DNA from: Chloroflexota bacterium
Lineage (GTDB): Bacteria > Chloroflexota > Anaerolineae > Anaerolineales > Villigracilaceae
NCBI GenBank assembly: GCA_021812905.1
Contig: JAKAMM010000014.1
Span: 1 to 14,626, forward strand
Direction of reading: 5' to 3'
DNA: 14,626 nucleotides
The notes under the pieces: generated by a model
The model's input: the letters and a program-made list of their open reading frames with translations, nothing else
Told to the model about the DNA's origin: nothing
Database searches by the model: none
In this document: positions 5,596 through 12,536 of the stretch, in pieces
How positions within the stretch are numbered: the first letter of the stretch is position 1
How the letters are laid out: each line of letters begins with the position of its first letter
Translations under genes and position numbers: made by a program

Positions 5596-7071
5596 ATGCA
5601 ATTCGTCAAAGACAGATTTAACTACCTCTTCGGCTCGACCAAGGGACTGATCCTGGTGGCGATTGCCATGATCGGCATCGTCACTGCCATCTGGGGCATG
5701 TTGTCGGGTCCCATGGCTGAGATGGGCGTGCGCGAGATCGTGATCAAACTCCTGCGCATGGATATCGTCCAAGCCGAACGCGAAGGACGCATCATCATCC
5801 TGTATCACTCGATTGCCATGGCCGTCATCGCCATCGAGACCTACATGATCACGAGCCTGTTGAAGATGAGAGCCTTCTTCAAGACGGCTATCAATGCCGC
5901 CATCACGGTCGGCTACATGCTGACAATGATCTTCGGCATGGGTTTTGCCTACTTCGGCCACAACTGGGCATTCCACGGGCTTTACATCGTCGGCCTGTCG
6001 TTGATCTTCTTCGCGGGCGTGATGCTCATCATTGCCCTCTGGCCGTGGAACCCCGAAACCTACATCACCGACAAAGACTATGCCCACACCAAAAAAGGTG
6101 TGAATATGGAACGCGTGGCCTTCTTCGCCACCGCCGTCACCACGGTCATTTCTGCGTTCTTCGGCGCCATCCCAGGTTCGTATTATGGTCACGGCTTCGA
6201 GACCTTCCTCGCCGAGAACATCATCCGCTACCCCGAAAAGACTACGATGGAATACTCCATCATCGGCCACCTGCACATCATGCTGGCGCTGATTGCCATC
6301 ATGATCACGCTCATCATTGGCCGCTGGTTTAATTTCAAAGGCATTTTGCACAAGTTTGCCATGCCGCTGATGATCCTCGGCACCATTGTGCTCAACCTCG
6401 GTGTGTGGGGCGTAGTCACTCCGCTTGAACCTGTGGCGCACATGATTATCTACGTCGGCGCGACGCCGTCCATGTTTGCGGCGCTGCTCCTGCTCATCTG
6501 GAGTTGGGGCAAACTTATCCGCGAAGGCACAGCCCACATCCAAAAGCCCAACTTCGGACAGAAGATCGGCGCGCTCCTGCGCGACCCGCTCAAGTTTGGC
6601 CCCACCTGGCAGATGCTGTTCATGAACTTCACCACCAGCGGAATCGGCATCTTCATGGCGATCCGCCTTGAACAAATCTTCCGCGTGTGGCCTGCCCGTG
6701 AGGAGCGCATTGAATTGACAGGACACTGGCACGCGCTTTCGGCCATCATCGCCACCATCATCCTGTTCTACTACGGCGACATGATCGGCCTCAAAGGCAA
6801 GATCCGCCAGGTATACGGCTGGGGCATCCTCATCCTTTCAGACATCGCCCTGGCCGCCGTCACGGTCTTCGAGATGAAACGCCTCTTCATCACCGAAGCC
6901 GTCCAACAGCCGCTGGTCAATGGACTCATGTACGCCATAGACTTCGGCCTCGGCATGTTGCTGGTCATCCTTGCTGCGTTGCTGGTGTATCGCTTGACAG
7001 ATCTATTCAAAAACAAAGGACGCTGGATCGAAGAACTTGACCACGAACTCGCGCAAGAGGTGGACAAATGA
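5596..7071 (+). CDS. Heme-copper oxidase/NOR subunit I-like 12-helix protein
   Basis: 491 aa from the ATG at 5596, chosen for the GGAGG ribosome-binding site 7 nt upstream. Twelve hydrophobic helices fit subunit I of heme-copper oxidases and nitric oxide reductases. Histidines sit in TM2 ('LYHSIAMA', H71), TM6 ('GHLHIML', H225/H227) and TM10 ('GHWHALS', H377/H379), spaced about 152-154 residues apart as the threefold pseudo-symmetry of the family predicts. 'TPLEPVAHM' (TM8) resembles the 'SxLEP/V' segment of NorB. TM7, where the family has two adjacent His that bind CuB/FeB, reads 'LGTIVLNLGVWG' and has none. So low- and high-spin heme binding is plausible but a normal binuclear centre is not. 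No periplasmic cytochrome c subunit gene is adjacent. The stop overlaps the next ATG (ATGA). Superfamily call moderately sure; activity unknown. Confidence 0.65.
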   Translation: MQFVKDRFNYLFGSTKGLILVAIAMIGIVTAIWGMLSGPMAEMGVREIVIKLLRMDIVQAEREGRIIILYHSIAMAVIAIETYMITSLLKMRAFFKTAINAAITVGYMLTMIFGMGFAYFGHNWAFHGLYIVGLSLIFFAGVMLIIALWPWNPETYITDKDYAHTKKGVNMERVAFFATAVTTVISAFFGAIPGSYYGHGFETFLAENIIRYPEKTTMEYSIIGHLHIMLALIAIMITLIIGRWFNFKGILHKFAMPLMILGTIVLNLGVWGVVTPLEPVAHMIIYVGATPSMFAALLLLIWSWGKLIREGTAHIQKPNFGQKIGALLRDPLKFGPTWQMLFMNFTTSGIGIFMAIRLEQIFRVWPAREERIELTGHWHALSAIIATIILFYYGDMIGLKGKIRQVYGWGILILSDIALAAVTVFEMKRLFITEAVQQPLVNGLMYAIDFGLGMLLVILAALLVYRLTDLFKNKGRWIEELDHELAQEVDK

Positions 7072-8102
7072 AACGCCTCATCAATATTATGTCATTGCGA
7101 GCGTTCTTCCCTGGCACCGCCCGCCAGGGCAGGTGTGCGAAGCAATCCCCTGTTACTCAAGGAGACTGCTTCGTTCCTCGCAGTGACACTACGAAGAGGA
7201 GATTGCTTCGGGCTGTCGCCCTCGCGATGACATTCATTTTACTGGCCTCGTGCGCCCCTGTAAATTTGAACGCTCCGATCCCCACCTTCGACACGGGCGT
7301 GGACCCGAACGCGTGGACGCAAATCCCTGCGGGTGAATTCCATTTCGGCCAGCAGGATGACATCAAAACCACCGATGCCTACGAGATCATGATCACGGAT
7401 GTCACCGTCAGCCAGTACACAGCCTTTTTGACGGCGGCCCTGTCCAACGGTCAGGTAAAGATCGGCGAGTTCAAAGGTCAAAAAGCCATCGTTGGTTACT
7501 ATCCTGGAGATGTCTTTCACGGCGTGAAGCACGAAGAAGAGATCAAAGCGGGCGATTGGATATTCATCCCGTTGGACGATCCCGCCTCGCGCTTCACCTT
7601 TGACGGCACAACCTTCACTCCTATGCCTGGCTACGAAAACCACCCGATGGCGATGGTCACCTGGTTCGGCGCGTGGGCTTACTGCGGCTCCGTGAATGGA
7701 CGCCTGCCCACCGAAATGGAATGGGAAAAAGCCGCGCGCGGCACAGACAAGCGTCCCTTCCCGTGGGGCGATGATATTGCTCGTAACAACGCCAACTTCT
7801 ACGCATCGCGCGACCCGTTTGAAAACATGAGTTCCTTCGGCTCGCGCACAAGTCCAGTCGGCTTCTACAACGGACAGAAATACGGCGACTACCAGACACT
7901 CAACTCTGCTTCGCCCTACGGCCTCTACGACATGGCAGGCAACGTCTGGCAATGGACGGGTAACGTCTACGAAGGCATGCACTACCGCTTCATGCGCGGC
8001 GGCTCAAAAGACACCTACGACATGGACTTGCGCGTGTGGGTTCGCAACAACGCCACGCCCACTTACTTCAGCCCAGGCGTTGGGTTCAGGTGTGTAAGGT
8101 AA
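7068..8102 (+). CDS. FGE-sulfatase-fold lipoprotein (NirV-like), catalytic cysteines absent
   Basis: After a signal peptide with lipobox 'LLASC' (C62) comes a formylglycine-generating-enzyme/SUMF1-type domain: 'WTQIPAGEFHFG', 'DVTVSQYTAFL', 'HPMAMVTWFGAWAYC', 'RLPTEMEWEKAARG', 'FPWGDD', 'GLYDMAGNVWQWTGNVYEG', 'FMRGGS', ending 'GVGFRCVR'. In true FGEs the stretch after RGGS holds two copper-binding cysteines; here it reads 'KDTYDMDLRVWVRNN' with none, so oxidase activity is unlikely. Similar domains occur near nitrite/NO-reduction genes (NirV), which suits the oxidase-like neighbour. The start at 7068 is supported by the ATGA overlap with the previous gene and by GAGGTGG upstream. Residues 9-54 are encoded by a palindromic repeat inserted in the signal-peptide region. 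TTG at 7203 is an alternative start. Confidence 0.75.
   Translation: MKRLINIMSLRAFFPGTARQGRCAKQSPVTQGDCFVPRSDTTKRRLLRAVALAMTFILLASCAPVNLNAPIPTFDTGVDPNAWTQIPAGEFHFGQQDDIKTTDAYEIMITDVTVSQYTAFLTAALSNGQVKIGEFKGQKAIVGYYPGDVFHGVKHEEEIKAGDWIFIPLDDPASRFTFDGTTFTPMPGYENHPMAMVTWFGAWAYCGSVNGRLPTEMEWEKAARGTDKRPFPWGDDIARNNANFYASRDPFENMSSFGSRTSPVGFYNGQKYGDYQTLNSASPYGLYDMAGNVWQWTGNVYEGMHYRFMRGGSKDTYDMDLRVWVRNNATPTYFSPGVGFRCVR
7090..7232. repeat. Dispersed palindromic repeat, TGTCATTGCG family, copy 2, inside a coding region
   Basis: It begins TGTCATTGCGAGCG and ends CTCGCGATGACA, with shared internal blocks GTGTGCGAAGCA and GAGAT-GCTTCG seen in the copy at 1076-1181. The right half contains two successive end-like units (GGAGACTGCTTCG...CAGTGACA and GGAGATTGCTTCG...GATGACA), so it may be a composite of two copies. 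It lies wholly within the 5' coding part of the FGE-like lipoprotein gene and keeps its frame open. Confidence 0.75.
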
Positions 8103-8111
8103 AATAGAAAG

Positions 8112-8157
8112 CAGAGAGCAGTGAATACTAAACCAATCTCTAATCATCTACTCTCTG
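8112..8157. repeat. Short inverted repeat between the FGE-like gene and ctaB
   Basis: CAGAGAG (8112-8118) and CTCTCTG (8151-8157) are perfect 7-bp arms around a 32-nt loop in the 71-nt gap before ctaB. No T-run follows, so it does not look like a terminator. It could influence mRNA processing between cistrons, or be chance. Confidence 0.25.
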
Positions 8158-8173
8158 GTTTTAGGAGTATGAG

Positions 8174-9034
8174 ATGAAAATCTTCATCGCCAAATTCCGC
8201 CTCTACTGGCCGCTCATCAAATCATCACAGACCAGCTTACTCTTACTGACAGGCGTCGCTGGTTTCCTCAGCGCAGGCACGCACATTGGATTGCTGACCT
8301 TGCTGGGCCTATCCGGCAGTCTCTTCCTCGCCATCAGCGGCTCGACCATCCTGAACATGTGGTACGACCACGACATTGACGCGAAGATGAAGCGCACGCA
8401 CAAACGTCCCGCCGCCTCGGGTCAGTTGAGCCGCACCGAAGTCTTCTGGGTCGGCATGATCGTCTCTTTGCTCGGCGTGGGCGGCGCGCTGGTGATTGCT
8501 CCACTGTACGGCCTGGTCGTGTTCGCAGGCTGGTTCTTCGATGTGATTGTGTACACTCTCTGGCTCAAACGCCACACCGCCTGGAGCATCGTATGGGGCG
8601 GCATCTCAGGCGCCATGCCGATTCTTTCTGGGCGCGTACTCGCGACGGGACACATTGACCTGGTTGGCATCCTGCTTGCGCTCGCCATTCTCTTCTGGAT
8701 CCCGACTCACACGCTGACCTTCTCCATCAAATTCCGCGAAGACTATGCCAAGGCGGGCGTGCCAACCTTCCCCTCGACCTATGGCGACACCTTCACCCGC
8801 GCGGCGATTGCGATCTCGTCCGTACTGGCAGCGATCTCCATCGGCTGGGCCAGCGTGGATATCGGCATCAGCGCGGGCTACTTGCGTCTCATCGCCGTGC
8901 TCACGGCGGGACTACTCCTGCTGGCCTTCGCCACCTTCCGAGTTCAATCCGAGCGCGTCAACTTTGGCTTGTTCAAGTACGCCTCGCTCTACATGCTGTC
9001 GGCGATGATCATCCTCGCCATGAAAGCATTCTAA
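8174..9034 (+). CDS. ctaB: Protoheme IX farnesyltransferase (heme O synthase), UbiA family
   Basis: Transfers a farnesyl group to heme B, making heme O for heme-copper oxidases; an integral membrane enzyme. The family's first Asp-rich motif is intact: 'NMWYDHDIDAKMKRTHKRP' (NxxxDxxxDxxMxRTxxRP, about residues 57-75). Next come 'YTLWLKRHTAWSIVWGGISGAMPILSG', typical of CtaB rather than other UbiA members, and the second motif region 'IPTHTLTFSIKFREDYAKAGVPTFP' in place of the usual 'PHF...DY..AGxPMLP'. About nine helices; 286 aa is a normal length. AGGAG lies 7 nt before the ATG. Its position downstream of the oxidase-like gene suggests it supplies heme O to that protein. The PTH instead of PHF in the second motif is a modest divergence. 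Confidence 0.88.
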   Translation: MKIFIAKFRLYWPLIKSSQTSLLLLTGVAGFLSAGTHIGLLTLLGLSGSLFLAISGSTILNMWYDHDIDAKMKRTHKRPAASGQLSRTEVFWVGMIVSLLGVGGALVIAPLYGLVVFAGWFFDVIVYTLWLKRHTAWSIVWGGISGAMPILSGRVLATGHIDLVGILLALAILFWIPTHTLTFSIKFREDYAKAGVPTFPSTYGDTFTRAAIAISSVLAAISIGWASVDIGISAGYLRLIAVLTAGLLLLAFATFRVQSERVNFGLFKYASLYMLSAMIILAMKAF

Positions 9035-9036
9035 CC

Positions 9037-9642
9037 ATGAAAATGACCATGCTCGACCGCATCCTTTTGCTCGTTACTGGCCTGCTTGCTGCGTATCAAA
9101 TTGTCATCGGCATAGACAAGCTCTCCACCACGCCAATCATCGCCTACACCATCGCCTTTGGCGTTCTGCTCGTGGCAGGACTCCTGCTCATCATCCTCGG
9201 CTTTGAAGTTCTGGATAGTCCCATCGTGGTTATCGTTTCGACGATCATTCCGTTGTCACTTTCGCTGGGACTCGTCTGGGAACACTCCGCCTCTTTTCGG
9301 ACCCCGTACCTGGTCTTTGCCATTTTGGGTTTCCTGGCTGTGACTCTGACCCGCTCAATCCCCACCCCGGGCAAAATCCCCACCATCGTGCTGGCCCTCG
9401 TCCACGGCGTGGCAGGCATAACCATCTTTCTGTTGCCCATCATCATCTCCATGCAGGGACGGATGAAACCGGCATTTACCCTCGTAGGCCTCGGCGGCGC
9501 GTTGATCGGTATCGGCGGTCTTCTACTCGCGTTCCTGAAAGCAGGCAAGCCCATCCTATCGAGAGAAACCATCTTCAAAGTTCTGCCAGGGCTACTCCTG
9601 CTGATGACAATCTGTTTCGTGGCCGGATTCAAGTTTGGATAA
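9037..9642 (+). CDS. Polytopic membrane protein of unknown function (paralog B)
   Basis: 201 aa, about six to seven hydrophobic helices, paralogous along its whole length to the first operon gene (4831-5430). Shared features are 'LLxTGLLAAY', 'FGVLLVAGLLLIILG', 'IIPLSLSLGL', an acidic residue at E82 followed by His, 'LGFLAVT', the conserved 'HGVAG' with H123, and a glycine-rich helix 'VGLGGALIGIGGLLLAF'. It starts 2 nt after the ctaB stop, so it is probably translated by coupling; ATGs at 9037, 9043 and 9049 are all possible starts and none has a strong ribosome-binding site. It is the last gene before a strong terminator. Function not recognised. Confidence 0.7.
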   Translation: MKMTMLDRILLLVTGLLAAYQIVIGIDKLSTTPIIAYTIAFGVLLVAGLLLIILGFEVLDSPIVVIVSTIIPLSLSLGLVWEHSASFRTPYLVFAILGFLAVTLTRSIPTPGKIPTIVLALVHGVAGITIFLLPIIISMQGRMKPAFTLVGLGGALIGIGGLLLAFLKAGKPILSRETIFKVLPGLLLLMTICFVAGFKFG

Positions 9643-9693
9643 AGACTCGATATGACGGCGACCCAGCTTGAAGTGCGGGCAGAGGCACACATA

Positions 9694-9727
9694 AAAATCG
9701 GATGCACTTTGAAGCGCATCCGATTTT
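9694..9727. terminator. Bidirectional Rho-independent terminator
   Basis: AAAATCGGATGC (9694-9705) pairs perfectly with GCATCCGATTTT (9716-9727): a 12-bp stem with a 10-nt loop. The plus strand continues TTTTATTATTT and the minus strand ends in a T-run as well. It sits between the convergent operon (ends 9642) and cupin gene (ends 9729), so it can stop transcription from both sides. Confidence 0.85.
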
Positions 9728-9728
9728 A

Positions 9729-10157
9729 TTATTTCCAGAGTTGTCGCGTCAGGTCAATCACTCGTTGATGTTGAGCGGGTGTCAAATCCACAAAAGGGGA
9801 ATTTTTATCCGTCGTGTCCCGGTTTTCCACGATCAAAACTTTTGCATCTTCGCTAAATGTGTGGGAATGCCATGCGCCGCGCTTGACGTTATAAAGTTGA
9901 AAGGGCCGCATATCCGCTGCGTGTACTTGGGTGACTGCATCACCGCCCTCGCCGAGAAAAAGAATACAGCGCCCGGCCAGCAAAACAAAGACTTCATCAG
10001 TCTCGGTGTGTTTTTGCATACGGTCGATCTTTTCAGACAGAAGCTCGGACGTGTAATTCATCAAAGCCACACGCCACGACTGGTAATCAATCAAAGATTT
10101 GTAATCGGATCCATCATGCTCGCGAACTTCGAGAAGAGATGCTGGAATATTACTCAT
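9729..10157 (-). CDS. Small cupin-domain protein
   Basis: 142 aa, single cupin barrel. Motif 1 is 'KHTETDEVFVLLAGRCILFLG' (about residues 49-69, with H50 and E55), and motif 2 is 'RGAWHSHTFSEDAKVLIVEN' (about 93-112, with H97/H99). These His/Glu residues could bind a metal, though the spacing of motif 1 is slightly reduced. Members of this group occur as sugar-isomerase-like, dioxygenase-like or sensory proteins; the substrate cannot be read from sequence. The ATG at 10157 has AGGA about 8 nt upstream. It stands alone, upstream of transposase debris and convergent with the respiratory operon. Confidence 0.8.
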   Translation of the reverse strand: MSNIPASLLEVREHDGSDYKSLIDYQSWRVALMNYTSELLSEKIDRMQKHTETDEVFVLLAGRCILFLGEGGDAVTQVHAADMRPFQLYNVKRGAWHSHTFSEDAKVLIVENRDTTDKNSPFVDLTPAQHQRVIDLTRQLWK

Positions 10158-10184
10158 AATAGTTTCCTAATTCGCTGATCATTT

Positions 10185-10299
10185 TTACGGGCGTTGCACA
10201 ATCCATGTTTCAAGTTCGGATATTGGTGATACGCAGCCCGTTTCATCAAAATGTTCCACTGGCGCTTTATATGTCAAATGTTCTTTAATCGCTTTGTTG
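10185..10299 (-). pseudogene. IS66-family transposase fragment
   Basis: The minus strand encodes 'NKAIKEHLTYKAPVEHFDETG', which fits the IS66 transposase region around its first catalytic Asp ('...VVHFDETG'). Text after DETG ('SELETWIVQRP') looks like a degenerate form of the following 'KLHWLHVAST' segment, with small indels. Only ~38 residues remain and no other catalytic segment is present. It joins directly onto the ISAzo13-like remnant at about 10299. Confidence 0.5.
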
Positions 10300-10631
10300 G
10301 CCGGTTCAACCAGTTCCAACAGTTTCGGCTCTAACTGCGTGTTTTTTGACTCGCATCCTTCCTCCGCCTTCCTGTCGTTGCCGACCCACTGGCAAGGCAG
10401 AGAGTTGATCCTGCAATTCTGCTTCACCGCATCGTATCGTTTTTTCACCCAGACCCGTGATCAGTGCCAGTTGGCGGTCACTGGGACTATCTGCATCTTC
10501 TGATATGGTTGCAACATACCAGCGTCTTTGCGGCTCATTCAGGCAACTCAAAAACAGTTGATTCTTTGGTGGCTTTTCATGATTTCCGCATCCAGACTTG
10601 GTTTACAAGTCTCACACTCACATTGGTGCAT
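10300..10631 (-). pseudogene. ISAzo13-like transposase N-terminal remnant with frameshifts
   Basis: From an ATG at 10631 the minus strand gives 'MHQCECETCKPSLDAEIMK' then 'SHQRIN', breaks near an A-run at 10550-10554, and continues in another frame as 'LNEPQRRWYVATISEDADS', 'RQLALITGLGEKTIRCGEAEL' and 'GGGR'. A second break at the A-run 10342-10347 leads to 'NTQLEPKLLELVEPA'. The order (LNE-RR, an HTH ending in TIR, GGGR, LxLVEP) matches the N-terminus of ISAzo13-family transposases. At least two frameshifts and loss of the catalytic part show it is dead. Confidence 0.55.
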
Positions 10632-10722
10632 GTTTGGCTCTATGCTCACGATTCAATTCCTGTTCACCAAGTATAGCCGATGTGAGGGAATTCATCATCT
10701 TATGAAACCTAACGCAGAATTA

Positions 10723-10789
10723 ACCGCCAAGACACGGAGAACGCCAAGATTTATCAAATGACGCCAAAAAAACTTGGCGACTTGGCGGT
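10723..10789. repeat. Palindromic repeat of the ACCGCCAAG type
   Basis: Outer arms ACCGCCAAG (10723-10731) and CTTGGCGGT (10781-10789) pair over 9 bp; inner arms CGCCAAG (10742-10748) and CTTGGCG (10773-10779) pair over 7 bp. The organisation parallels the CGCGAAG-type element at 5462-5531 but the sequence differs. It lies between transposase debris and the broken end of the glycosyltransferase pseudogene. Confidence 0.6.
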
Positions 10790-10854
10790 GAAAGTACACG
10801 ATTTTGCGAGAGTACTATAAATGATCGTTTCGGAAAAATGGTATTATTGGCCGC

Positions 10855-11916
10855 GACTTTTATCTCGCCGCCGCATCCACCGGACTTGCGACCAGCACCA
10901 AGGTAATCGGTCTTTTCTTTTTCCTTGCCATTCCTACCTACTTGCTCGTCGGAATTGTTCACAAACGAATTACGTGACGCACAGCATTTGTCTATGGTGC
11001 TGCTTTCGTCAGCATCATGAATGCCACGATTTTGATCAGCAACCCGTTCTTATTCTTCCCGAGCCAGTTTGTGCGCATGGTCCGCATCATGACTCAGCAA
11101 TCCGCGGCCATGTCCTCCGGCTGGACTCTGACCAAGGCAAAAGGTCCCGCTTCATGGCTTCCGATCATCAATCAATTCTACGGTCAACTGATTTTTATCG
11201 CGCTGGCTTTCATTGCGCTGGCGCTTGGCATTTGGCGCGGCGCCAACAAAACACTTCATCCACTGATCGCGGCGTGGGCCATTCCATTTGGCTTGTACAT
11301 GCTGTTCGCCATTGCGATCAAATCAACTCATTTCTTTTTACCGATCCTTCTTCCTGTATATGGGAGTTTAGTTGTGCTGCTTGAATTCCCGCCGTTTGTT
11401 TCTGAAAAACCACGTCCTTTCATTCCGTGGCTTTGGGGTGGACTGGTCATTGCGTTGATCACCTATCAATTTGTGGTCTACATCAATCAAGATATTGCGT
11501 TATATCGCAATGTGTTGGGACGTGAAGACACGGAACAATCTCTGGTTTTTTATCATATTATCGAACGCAATTATCTCCCGCTCATCAAATCTGCTGAGCC
11601 GCTGACTGTTTTTCGCGATGTGCGTATGTATTTTCCCGATACGCCAAAATGGGTCATTCGCAGTTACTGGAAAAGCAACTACACGATCATTGATGAGGTT
11701 CATCCCGATCTGATCGTCCTATGGTCACAACGAATTCGGGATTACACACAGCAGGGAGCGTTGGGGAGTGCGGTCGATCTGGTTTCATTTCAAGATATGT
11801 ACCAATTCTATATTGACGCAGACAAAGGTCAGTTACGCGGCTATCACCTGATCTATCGCAACGAAGAGGGATTGTTCTTCATCAGTGACGCGCTCTATCA
11901 ACAGTTCTTTAAGTAG
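10855..11916 (+). pseudogene. Glycosyltransferase family 39-like membrane protein, 5'-truncated, with in-frame TGA
   Basis: One frame runs from about 10855 to 11916: 'DFYLAAASTGLATSTKV', then 'GLFFFLAIPTYLLVGIVHKRIT', a TGA at 10975-10977, and 'RTAFVYGAAFVSIMNATIL' onward. 'AAASTGLATSTK' resembles the 'AaA.lGLA.stK' cytoplasmic-loop motif of GT39/ArnT-like polyprenol-phosphate sugar transferases. After it come several hydrophobic helices (about 11170-11490) and a soluble C-terminal domain ('YFPDTPKWVIRSYWKSNYTIIDEVHPDLIVLWSQRI'). The catalytic N-terminal half (first extracellular loop with Asp) is missing. The longest stop-free piece, 11017-11916 (299 aa), begins with an ATG inside a helix and has no ribosome-binding site. 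Truncation plus a nonsense codon argue for a pseudogene. Confidence 0.65.
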
Positions 11917-11942
11917 AGTGTGCACTGTCAACGCACACACTC
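11916..11942. terminator. Weak hairpin between convergent genes
   Basis: GAGTGTG (11916-11922) pairs with CACACTC (11936-11942) around a 13-nt loop, between the glycosyltransferase pseudogene and the HD gene, which converge here. The following CACATCATTTATT is only moderately T-rich, so termination would be inefficient. Confidence 0.4.
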
Positions 11943-11950
11943 CACATCAT

Positions 11951-12517
11951 TTATTGAATATTTCCCACCAGCCCCAACTCAGGCGCAATGCGCCGCATGG
12001 CGGTGATGACGTTGCCAACATGCTCCCATAATTCAACGCCGAAATCCTGCGCAGCTTCAGCCATCTCTGCGCGGTTGGTGCCCGCGGCAAAAGCTTTGTC
12101 CTTCCATTTCTTTTTAACGGAAGACGGTTCGAGGTCCAGCAGGGAGCGGGATGGACGAACCAGCGCGACCGCAGTCACGAGTCCGGTGATCTCATCGCAG
12201 GCCATCAAGGCTTTGCGCCGCAGCGTGTCGCGCGGCACGCCGGTATCCACGCCGTGACTCAAAATATCCTGAATAATATCTTCGGGGATGCCGCGCTGGC
12301 GTAAAATCGGCGCGCCTTTGACCGGATGCTCTTCGAGTGTGGGATGAATCTCCCAATCGAAATCATGGATGAGGCCAAGCTGTCCCCAGGCTTCGACGTC
12401 TTCGCTGAATTTCCCGGCATAAAAGCGCATGGATGTTTCAACGCATAGCATGTGTTTGATGAGACCTTCGTTCTTAACAAACTCACCGACAAGAGCCAGG
12501 GATTCTGCGCGGTTCAT
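11951..12517 (-). CDS. HD-domain phosphohydrolase-like protein
   Basis: 188 aa. The HD metal-site pattern is visible: H22 ('LIKHMLCVE'), H51-D52 ('LGLIHDFDWE'), H64 ('EEHPVKGAPIL') and H88 ('DILSHGVDTGV'). HD proteins hydrolyse phosphate esters or nucleotides with divalent metals; the substrate is not predictable here. The C-terminal third ('KKKWKDKAFAAGTNRAEM...') is typical of stand-alone bacterial HDIG-like hydrolases rather than GGDEF- or RelA-linked ones. AAAGGAG lies about 6 nt before the ATG at 12517. It is co-oriented with the sanA-like gene upstream but separated by 160 nt of repeats. Confidence 0.85.
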   Translation of the reverse strand: MNRAESLALVGEFVKNEGLIKHMLCVETSMRFYAGKFSEDVEAWGQLGLIHDFDWEIHPTLEEHPVKGAPILRQRGIPEDIIQDILSHGVDTGVPRDTLRRKALMACDEITGLVTAVALVRPSRSLLDLEPSSVKKKWKDKAFAAGTNRAEMAEAAQDFGVELWEHVGNVITAMRRIAPELGLVGNIQ

Positions 12518-12536
12518 TTCTTCTCCTTTGTGTTTA

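Noticed and set aside
5530..6732. A 400-codon open frame on the minus strand opposite the oxidase-like gene
   Set aside because: It is the antisense of a well-supported membrane protein gene; its His/Asp/Glu-rich composition is what complementing hydrophobic codons produces, and it has no domain or ribosome-binding site.
7068..7226. Treating the repeat-encoded residues as a genuine functional N-terminal domain
   Set aside because: The same DNA family occurs outside genes in this window, and its removal restores a normal signal peptide, so an insertion is the simpler reading.
7239..7982. A 247-codon minus-strand frame opposite the FGE-like gene
   Set aside because: The plus strand encodes clear FGE-domain motifs throughout; the antisense translation shows no recognisable family.
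10185..10448. An 87-aa intact hypothetical gene
   Set aside because: Its middle matches transposase text and its start is out of frame with the real upstream homology; it is a piece of broken IS elements.
10821..11384. A 187-codon plus-strand frame overlapping the glycosyltransferase pseudogene
   Set aside because: Its translation is Cys/His/Arg-rich with no domain; the neighbouring frame gives coherent membrane-protein text across the same bases.
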